Origin: Bacteroidales bacterium
Lineage (GTDB): Bacteria > Bacteroidota > Bacteroidia > Bacteroidales > P3
Length of the DNA: 19,122 bases
Assembly: GCA_016296345.1 (NCBI GenBank)
Contig: JAEDJL010000040.1
Span: 1-19,122 of the forward strand
Direction of reading: 5' to 3'
Numbering within the stretch: the first letter of the stretch is position 1; every line of letters begins with the position of its first letter. Of the stretch, positions 13,368 to 19,122 are shown one piece after another. The notes under the pieces are model-generated. The model had not been told where the DNA came from. It was given only the letters and a program-made list of their open reading frames with translations, and made no database searches. Position numbers and translations under genes: made by a program.

Positions 13368-14717
13368 TTATAAATTCAAGGATTTAACGAAATCTTGTTC
13401 TTTCTCTGCCATCTGCTCACAGAATTCGGCATACGAACTTGCTGTTTTGCAAACTTCAATACCGAAGATAGATATAGTCGAAGTACTACTCGTTAGATGT
13501 GAAGTGGGAACCTCATCTTGTTTGCTTTCCAATGGTGATATAAATCCTCCCCTTGATGCTTTGAGATTTCCCATGTAGGTAATTAACTGATGAATATCAT
13601 TTGCCCCGACTTCTGAAACTCTGTCGTAGCTTCCAAGTCTCTTATATTTGGCATCGAGAACGAAATCGTCTTTGTAAAAATCCGGGTATCGGATACCACT
13701 CTTGTGCTTCCTACCTTTAGAATCAGTATCTTCAAAAAGGTGGATACCACCTTTACAAAGTTTATTCTGAGGATGTGCAAAACCTTGATTGGCAAGTATT
13801 GTATTCACATATTCTTCCCAAAGCCAAGCTCCATCAAACAGAATGCCACATATCTCATCTTCTCTCTCACCATATTTTACCTCCTCCATTCTCAAAATCT
13901 GTAAGCACAAAATCTGCAACGGCTTGTACTCCGTGTAATACGGATGAGACTTAAATCTCAAATTCTTGCTTATGATATTTGAACGTTCGCCTTTGTTGTA
14001 TGAAGTAGTATGTTCTATGATTTTCTTAACGTTGTCAATGGTCTCTCTATCGCTGTTCAATACTGCACTACCATACTTCTTAGTCATCATAAACTCAATG
14101 GTATGACGTATGAGTTGAGTCATATCGTTGTCATAACTATATTCTCTTGTCGAGTATGCAATATTCCCGACAAATGGCACATTATGTGTTATATGCCTGC
14201 TTAGATTGATTGTTCCTCGAAGATTTGAATCGTTGTGCTTATAGGTTTTATACTCTCTATACAATCCATGCCTTAAAGCGTTCTTTAGAAAGTAAGGAAA
14301 CATAAACATAACGAAGTCAAAGACATCTTCTTGCTCGTTGCTATGGTTCAAGTCGAAGAGATTGAATGACAAGACTTTCTGCAACATATAATGCAAAAAA
14401 TAGTCATCACGTCCCTTGTCAAAGCGTGATTGTATCTTTAACTGAAGATTTCCAACACCAATAAAGCCCATGACATTACCAGTATTGATACGAATCTTGT
14501 CAAGGTCAATGGTATTCTGAATGCTCAAGATAGTCGAACTACCAATCCTGTCGTCAGATTGCGCTATGCAATGTGGAAAAATGAGAAGGTTTTCATTTTC
14601 CTTGCATAGTTCAGAAATAGTCTTGACTGAAATAGGAAATAGTTCTGCAATATCGTTTCGATTATAGATATTGTCATTACTACCTAAGTTATTATCTGTC
14701 AGTCTAATTCTCTTCAT
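13368..14717 (-). CDS. mcrC: McrC-like nuclease subunit of a McrBC modification-dependent restriction system
   Basis: McrC is the PD-(D/E)xK endonuclease partner of the GTPase McrB; together they cut DNA carrying modified cytosines. The 449-residue product has the McrC core: NLRGTINLSRHI (about 165-176), the helix GAWLWEEYV (296-304) carrying the first catalytic Glu, RYPDFY (343-348, D346) and LDAKYK (354-359, D355 and K357), followed by NDIHQLITYM (373-382). All catalytic residues are present. The start at 14717 overlaps the end of mcrB by 14 bases, so translation is coupled. The real target modification cannot be told from the sequence. Confidence 0.93.
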   Translation of the reverse strand: MKRIRLTDNNLGSNDNIYNRNDIAELFPISVKTISELCKENENLLIFPHCIAQSDDRIGSSTILSIQNTIDLDKIRINTGNVMGFIGVGNLQLKIQSRFDKGRDDYFLHYMLQKVLSFNLFDLNHSNEQEDVFDFVMFMFPYFLKNALRHGLYREYKTYKHNDSNLRGTINLSRHITHNVPFVGNIAYSTREYSYDNDMTQLIRHTIEFMMTKKYGSAVLNSDRETIDNVKKIIEHTTSYNKGERSNIISKNLRFKSHPYYTEYKPLQILCLQILRMEEVKYGEREDEICGILFDGAWLWEEYVNTILANQGFAHPQNKLCKGGIHLFEDTDSKGRKHKSGIRYPDFYKDDFVLDAKYKRLGSYDRVSEVGANDIHQLITYMGNLKASRGGFISPLESKQDEVPTSHLTSSTSTISIFGIEVCKTASSYAEFCEQMAEKEQDFVKSLNL

Positions 14718-16734
14718 CGAACATATCAGATGTATCTTCTGTTACTTCTTCTTTTTTATAATATGCATCTTTGAATCGTTTAAGCATCTCAGTTGCTTTA
14801 CGAAATCCACGCAGGTATTCTTTAAGCAATGGTTCAATATTCATCGTCCAAAGCTTCTCGAAATCGCCTTCATTCTCCTTTAGTTTCAAAAAGTACGAAG
14901 GACCAATCATATAAGCCGCACCAAGTCCATCTGTATCTGCTATTACTTGGTTAAGGCGATTCATCGTATCTTTTGCTTTATCAACACAACAAAGTGAATT
15001 CAGCATATCTTGTGTGTCGGCAGGAGTTACTTCTTTCCAAGTAAATCTGCGTCTCATGGCAAAGTCCATACTTTCTACCGAACGGTCGATGTCATTCATA
15101 GTGGCAAGGATATAGACATTCTCCGGCACATAGAACCCTTTTGCGAAGACATCACTTTCAGGAACGAGATTCTGATATTGTGTCTGAACCAACACGCCGG
15201 TCTTTCCTCTATACCCGGGGTCAATGGCATAGAATAGTTCACCAAAGATTTTAGATACTTCACCTCGGTTAATTTCGTCAATGATAAAGACGAATGGTTT
15301 CTTCTCAACCTTGTCTGCTGTAACAACTGACTCTTTTGTCTCCATTGCACGTATCTCTTTAACAATGACGAAAGCGTAAGAATCCGGCTGAGTAGCAAAC
15401 TTCCTGCCATAATGGTTTCTGATATCACGCACTATCTTCAGCTCAACTTCTTGTGTGAGCAAATCAAGTATTTCATCGGCATTTACAGTTACATCCGTAG
15501 TTTTCTCGTTCTGCTCATTATGAACAACGATAGTATGACCTTTCATGTCTGCGATGCTAAATTCACTTCCTTTGACTGTCTTGAACGTCTTTTCGTTCTC
15601 CATGGCATCTTCTACAAACTGCTCCAATTTGTCCTGCCACGAGAGTTCTTTTGTCAGGTTCTCGACAGTCTTTTCCGAATCCGCAATGTTCTTGATTGCA
15701 TTCTTGCAGAACTCTTTGAATACTCCGTCTTTACGTTCAAATCCAATTTGACCATTTCCATTGTCCACAGGTCTCAAACCTTCTACAAAATCCGTGTAGT
15801 CGTACGAAGGGTGGAACTGAACAAATTTCGTTTCAGCACCCATCTCCTCGGCAATAGATTGAGCCATAAATGTTTTACCTGTACCCGGAGCGCCACTCAA
15901 AACAAGGTTATGAGTTTCTTCAAGTAGTTCTATATACTTTGAATATTTTCTCGGGTGCATATTCTCGTTGTTTATAATGCTGTTTGCATCTTCCATAACT
16001 TCTTTAGCTTTTTCAGATTTTGTAGCTGCTATCCATGCTTGGTATGAAATCTCAGGAATATTCTTCTCTTTTATTGCGGAGGAAGTTATTTTCTCTTTTA
16101 CATTCTCCAATAGCGGTATGTAATGTGCAGCATCAATATTACTCTCGTCGAATACATTTATTCCCAAAGAAGGAAGATAATCACGGTTTCGCAAATCCAA
16201 TGAAATATAATCATACGGACGAATCCAATACAATCCCATGGTGATATTCCATTTGATGCCTTGCGGAGCTGTAACGACATCGAAGCATCTCCTAAGCTTC
16301 TCTTTATCATCAGCCAATACAGCCAAGAAAAGATTCCACAGAGGTTGTATATCCGTTAATTCATTTTCTGTCCTATAGAATATTGACCTTCTATTATCGA
16401 GAACGGGGACACCGTCAAAATCAGAAGGAATAGCAGCCTGAATATTAAGTTTCTCCTTGAAATGCTGACAGATTTTTATTCTGTTATCATTCTTGATGCC
16501 TCTATTAAAGATGCCATAAACGGTAAATGGGTCAATATCCGAGACATGACCGCCACCGTCTGCCGTAATATAACCTACGAATTCCTTATCCAAAGCATAC
16601 ACAATATCAAGCAATGGCTTTCTATTATCCTTATACTGAGATAATTTATCAGCCATTTCAATATAATACGGAATCCACGTCAGCCTTTTATTCCAGCCGA
16701 GTGCTTCTATAGCACTAACTATTTCCGTTGGCAT
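14704..16734 (-). CDS. mcrB: McrB-like AAA+ NTPase subunit with a non-canonical N-terminal domain
   Basis: McrB is the motor and DNA-recognition subunit of McrBC. The 676 residues contain Walker A GAPGTGKT (281-288), the McrB-specific VQFHPSYDYTDFVEGLRP (305-322), Walker B FVFIIDEINRG (481-491), the sensor ATMNDIDRS (544-552; MNTADRS in E. coli McrB) and the arginine patch RRRFTW (561-566). About 115 residues are inserted between the HPSYDYTDFVEG segment and Walker B (about 365-465). The first 260 residues are not the E. coli McrB DNA-binding domain; they contain a helical region and KWNITMGLYWIRPYDYISLD (about 161-180), seen in some other AAA McrB homologues, and probably determine the target. 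It is the first gene of the mcrB-mcrC pair. Confidence 0.93.
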   Translation of the reverse strand: MPTEIVSAIEALGWNKRLTWIPYYIEMADKLSQYKDNRKPLLDIVYALDKEFVGYITADGGGHVSDIDPFTVYGIFNRGIKNDNRIKICQHFKEKLNIQAAIPSDFDGVPVLDNRRSIFYRTENELTDIQPLWNLFLAVLADDKEKLRRCFDVVTAPQGIKWNITMGLYWIRPYDYISLDLRNRDYLPSLGINVFDESNIDAAHYIPLLENVKEKITSSAIKEKNIPEISYQAWIAATKSEKAKEVMEDANSIINNENMHPRKYSKYIELLEETHNLVLSGAPGTGKTFMAQSIAEEMGAETKFVQFHPSYDYTDFVEGLRPVDNGNGQIGFERKDGVFKEFCKNAIKNIADSEKTVENLTKELSWQDKLEQFVEDAMENEKTFKTVKGSEFSIADMKGHTIVVHNEQNEKTTDVTVNADEILDLLTQEVELKIVRDIRNHYGRKFATQPDSYAFVIVKEIRAMETKESVVTADKVEKKPFVFIIDEINRGEVSKIFGELFYAIDPGYRGKTGVLVQTQYQNLVPESDVFAKGFYVPENVYILATMNDIDRSVESMDFAMRRRFTWKEVTPADTQDMLNSLCCVDKAKDTMNRLNQVIADTDGLGAAYMIGPSYFLKLKENEGDFEKLWTMNIEPLLKEYLRGFRKATEMLKRFKDAYYKKEEVTEDTSDMFDEEN

Positions 16735-16896
16735 ATTTCTCTCTTTATTAGTGATTAAAACAACTTCAAATTCGGCGAAAGTACAACTTTATTTTCAAAC
16801 AACAGTTAGTGTCCGTAGAAAAAAGATAAACAGAGGCTCATCAAATTGGTCGGACGGAAGTCAAAAGTTTTGCAACTATTGCACCAAACAGGTGCG
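16735..16896. other. Divergent intergenic region upstream of mcrB
   Basis: This stretch precedes mcrB on the minus strand. I find no exact Bacteroidota promoter for mcrB; CGAAAGTA (16776-16783) is a one-mismatch -7 element without a suitable -33. A small hairpin GCACC-AAACA-GGTGC (16881-16895) lies just before the large palindrome. Confidence 0.4.
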
Positions 16897-16922
16897 AAAA
16901 ATGTGAGAAATCTCACATTTTT
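16897..16922. promoter_or_regulatory. 26-bp perfect palindrome between mcrB and the ATPase gene (possible operator)
   Basis: AAAAATGTGAGA (16897-16908) and TCTCACATTTTT (16911-16922) are exact reverse complements separated by AA. Further partial half-sites follow at once: GTGAG (16923-16927) and GTGTGAAAAAT (16933-16943). The latter two overlap the -33 region of the ATPase promoter. A repressor-binding operator is the natural reading; a transcribed hairpin is the alternative. Confidence 0.6.
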
Positions 16923-16931
16923 GTGAGCTGA

Positions 16932-16963
16932 TGTGTGAAAAATGGCGATTTTTTGTAATTTTG
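16932..16963 (+). promoter_or_regulatory. Candidate promoter of the AAA/DUF4143 ATPase gene
   Basis: TAATTTTG (16956-16963) is an exact -7 element, 24 bases before the ATG at 16988. The -33 position holds TGTG rather than TTTG, 20 bases upstream, and coincides with the half-sites of the adjacent palindrome, so activity may depend on a regulator. Confidence 0.6.
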
Positions 16964-16987
16964 CAAAACAAAGAAAGCTGTATCGTC

Positions 16988-18361
16988 ATGACAATCGAGA
17001 GAGAAATAATATCCAAGTTGGAGCAGTGGAAAGAGGCTTCCGACCGCTCTCCGCTCATCATTCAGGGTGCAAGACAAATTGGCAAATCGTGGGTTGTGTC
17101 AGAGTTTGGTCGCACTCATTACAAACACACTGCAATCTTCAACTTCGACAAGCAGAAAGAGTTGAAAAGCATCTTTGAGAAGACAAAAGACATCAAACGC
17201 ATCATCGGGGAATTGGAACTCTATACCGATGTCCCATTGAAAGAAGAGGAAACTCTCATTTTCTTTGATGAAATCCAAGAGTGCAAAGCAGCCCTCAATA
17301 CCTTGAAATACTTCAAGGAAGATGCTCCGAACTATCACATAGTTGCAGCCGGTTCGTTGCTCGGAGTTGCCATAAACCACAAGAGCAAATCGGAGCAAGA
17401 TGCAAATCGGAGCAGCAATACTTTTCCCGTGGGCAAGGTGAGCTTTCTTCAAATGTATCCTGTTACATTCCGTGAATACCTTCGCATGAGCGATTCAAAA
17501 CTTATGGAGCAAACAGAAGTGAGACTTAAAGACTTGGAACCTCTTCCCGAAATACTGTTCAACAAGCTCACCGAACAATACAGACGATACCAAGTTTGCG
17601 GAGGTCTTCCGAAGCCTTGCAGCGATATGTTGGACGGCAAAGGGACAGAGCAGATTGAAAAAGACCTTGCCGACCTGACCAAATCGTACGAATATGACTT
17701 CACCAAGCATATTGACGGCAAAGACATTCCGCGTATCAAAGAGATTTGGAGAAGCATACCTTCCCAACTATCACGCGAAAACAAGAAGTTCATCTTCAGA
17801 GTGGTGAGAGAAGGTGCAAGAGCTCGCGAATACGAATCTGCCCTTGACTGGTTGGTGCTTTCGGGTATGGTGTATCGCATCTATGCGTGCGAAACTCCGC
17901 AGTTGCCACTCAAACACTACGAGAACACGTCTGCTTTCAAGGTCTATGTGCTTGACCAAGCAATACTCCGAGCAATGGCAGAACTGCCTCCCGAAGCAGT
18001 GATTGCAAAAGGCAGTCTCTTGAAAGAGTTTAAGGGAGCAGCGGCAGAGAACTTTGTGCTTGCCTCGCTGCTTGCCCAAGGCTTTCCTCTGCCACACTAT
18101 TGGAGTATATCGGGCAATAAGGCAGAGGTAGATTTTCTCATTCAAGACGGAATAGATGTGCGTCCTGTTGAGGTCAAAGCCGAAGAGAATATCTCGGGGC
18201 AAAGTTTCAAGGTCTATCAAGGAAAGTATAACCCGAAGGTACGAGTTCGTTTTTCGATGAAAAACCTCAACATCAATGGCAACATACTCAATATTCCGAT
18301 ATTTCTATGCGATTGGCTAAAACCCATTCTCGGTTTCGCATCAGAGAGAATGGCAAATTAG
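16988..18361 (+). CDS. AAA family ATPase with C-terminal DUF4143 domain
   Basis: The 457-residue protein belongs to the large AAA_14/DUF4143 family, which is common, often multicopy and functionally poorly defined. Walker A is GARQIGKS (27-34), Walker B IFFDEIQ (91-97), and VAAGSLLG (119-126) and FPVGKVSFLQMYPVTFREYL (146-165) are family hallmarks. The C-terminal DUF4143 part carries a PD-(D/E)xK-like pattern, EVDFLI (E380, D382) then PVEVKA (E395, K397). I chose the ATG at 16988 because the conserved start (TIEREIISKLEQWK) follows it and a promoter element lies just upstream; the frame extends 19 codons further back without support. It is divergent from mcrBC; whether it belongs to the same defence unit is not shown. 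Confidence 0.93.
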   Translation: MTIEREIISKLEQWKEASDRSPLIIQGARQIGKSWVVSEFGRTHYKHTAIFNFDKQKELKSIFEKTKDIKRIIGELELYTDVPLKEEETLIFFDEIQECKAALNTLKYFKEDAPNYHIVAAGSLLGVAINHKSKSEQDANRSSNTFPVGKVSFLQMYPVTFREYLRMSDSKLMEQTEVRLKDLEPLPEILFNKLTEQYRRYQVCGGLPKPCSDMLDGKGTEQIEKDLADLTKSYEYDFTKHIDGKDIPRIKEIWRSIPSQLSRENKKFIFRVVREGARAREYESALDWLVLSGMVYRIYACETPQLPLKHYENTSAFKVYVLDQAILRAMAELPPEAVIAKGSLLKEFKGAAAENFVLASLLAQGFPLPHYWSISGNKAEVDFLIQDGIDVRPVEVKAEENISGQSFKVYQGKYNPKVRVRFSMKNLNINGNILNIPIFLCDWLKPILGFASERMAN

Positions 18362-18582
18362 TGTCCTATTCGGAAGATATATTCAACGATATATCCCAAT
18401 AAAGACAACAAGTCCCAATCGGAGATGAACTTTTGATTCAATTAGTATAATCTCTCGATATTGCTCCAACGGATTGTTGCAGCGTTCTGCGTCAGGTTGT
18501 ATGGAGGCTTCCTTTATTGATTACAGATATATGATTTTTCTGTATGTCAAGCATACAATCACAGAAACTTCTCAACCTTGGT
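18362..18582. other. Non-coding stretch after the ATPase gene
   Basis: I see no gene here. Two short inverted repeats occur: GATATAT-TCAACG-ATATATC (18376-18395) and TGTATG-TCAAG-CATACA (18541-18557). Neither has a T-run that would make it a convincing terminator. Confidence 0.4.
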
Positions 18583-18861
18583 TCAAAATCCTTTTTGGAC
18601 TTCCCAATAACCGCCTTTATTCGGACCGACGTGTTTTATTATCCCTTTTTCTTGAAGTGAATCCAACCGACGCTTTACGCTGCTTTCATGTATGCCTAAG
18701 TACCTTACCAATTCTTTCCTTTGTATATAAGGATTCTCTTTGATTAGTTCAAGAATGACGTGTTCTTGCTTTTGCTGGTCATTTCCGGGTCGTTTCCGGG
18801 TCGTTTCCGGGTCGGATACTATTTCAAAAAAGTGTGTCCGAAGTAGATAAAAAGAGACTGC
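18583..18861 (-). pseudogene. 5'-truncated gene remnant with C-terminal winged-helix domain (AlbA_2/RecG-like ATP-binding protein type)
   Basis: On the minus strand a frame runs from a TAG (18864-18862) to a TGA (18585-18583), 92 codons with no ATG, GTG or TTG near its beginning. It encodes SFYLLRTHFFEIVSDPETTR, a short charged linker, and then a winged-helix segment: HVILELIKENPYIQRKELV, LGIHESSVKRRLDSLQEKGI and IKHVGPNKGGYWEV. This arrangement is what I expect at the C-terminus of AlbA_2/Schlafen-type putative transcriptional regulators, whose roughly 400-residue N-terminal part is missing here. The bases upstream are GC-rich palindromes instead of coding sequence, which suggests deletion or rearrangement. 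A standalone small regulator with an unusual start is possible but less likely. Confidence 0.65.
18781..18813. repeat. Tandem repeat, 11 bp x 3
   Basis: The unit GTTTCCGGGTC occurs three times head to tail (the first copy begins with A instead of G). It encodes the linker of the winged-helix remnant on the minus strand. As 11 is not a multiple of 3, gain or loss of one unit would shift the reading frame. Confidence 0.9.
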
Positions 18862-18967
18862 CTAAATGTCATACCGCTCCTTGATTCTTTTGAAGCTTTC
18901 AGCCCGAGAGTATCGAAGTAACAAAATAGCAATTTCCCCTCGTCCTGAAGTGGCAGTCTGCACACAG

Positions 18968-19025
18968 CCCTACGCGAAGCGACGCGTAGGGGTAGGCGAC
19001 ACCAAAGACATTCCGCCCTGCAGGG
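18968..19025. repeat. GC-rich palindrome cluster, probable intergenic repeat element
   Basis: CCCTACGCG (18968-18976) and CGCGTAGGG (18983-18991) form a 9-bp perfect stem with loop AAGCGA. A second palindrome, CCCTGCAGGG (19016-19025), lies 25 bases on. The stretch is clearly more GC-rich than the surrounding DNA and I see no credible protein in it on either strand. It resembles repetitive extragenic palindromes, but only one copy is in the window. Confidence 0.6.
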
Positions 19026-19122
19026 GCAAAAGCGTTTTGTTTGTAATGAGGCGGGCTTTTTGTCTGAAAAGTTAAATAATAACTTCTTTCTATATTTTTC
19101 GACGATAAAAATCAAGGATTTT

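Noticed and set aside
16931..16987. Upstream ATG of the AAA/DUF4143 gene at 16931
   Set aside because: The extra 19 residues run through the predicted -33/-7 promoter elements and are unlike the family.
18819..19115. 98-codon minus-strand frame across the GC-rich palindromes
   Set aside because: It is rich in Cys and Arg, is produced by palindromic DNA, has no recognisable motif and ends in a different frame from the winged-helix remnant.

Overview
The window looks like a chromosomal segment of an anaerobic Bacteroidota bacterium, most likely Bacteroidales. Four things point there: several upstream regions carry the Bacteroidota promoter pattern TTTG, about 19-20 bases, then TAnnTTTG; leaders are A-rich with weak Shine-Dalgarno signals; the UvrA carries CPTTG at its first zinc-knuckle position, a form I recall from this phylum; and an Rnf complex gene and indolepyruvate:ferredoxin oxidoreductase genes occur together. 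GC content appears to be about 40%.

Layout. 1-1595 (+): the end of an rnf operon (rnfA, cut by the window edge), a small protein that looks like a nucleotidyltransferase fold without its catalytic residues, and a WaaE-like family 2 glycosyltransferase. 1622-3860 (-): prs, rplY and pth, with an intrinsic terminator lying directly against the pth start codon. 3944-4115 (+): a complete tRNA-Leu(CAA) unit with promoter and terminator. 4464-7207 (-): folK, then iorB and iorA transcribed from a good promoter upstream of iorA. 7375-9013 (-): an accessory patch with two small orphan genes (one a probable lipoprotein) and a HepT/MntA (HEPN/MNT) toxin-antitoxin pair. Each of these two units is followed by a copy of the same terminator-like hairpin repeat. 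9088-10099 (-): an unusual set of interleaved inverted repeats, a strong terminator and a coiled-coil lipoprotein. 10279-13068 (+): uvrA. 13122-13292 (+): a tRNA with anticodon CAT, with its own promoter and terminator.

From 13368 onward the content is accessory and defence-like: a McrBC-type modification-dependent restriction system (mcrB and mcrC overlapping, minus strand), then a divergent AAA/DUF4143 ATPase on the plus strand. The intergenic region between them holds a 26-bp perfect palindrome. The last 760 bases contain a 5'-truncated winged-helix remnant with an internal 11-bp tandem repeat, and a GC-rich cluster of palindromes that resembles an intergenic repeat.

Most of the window is ordinary core metabolism and information processing. 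The parts worth a second look are the catalytically dead nucleotidyltransferase-like protein, the paired terminator repeats with compensatory changes, the interleaved inverted repeats near mntA, and the tRNA-proximal defence island with its palindromic intergenic region. I did not find a clearly new multi-gene system.
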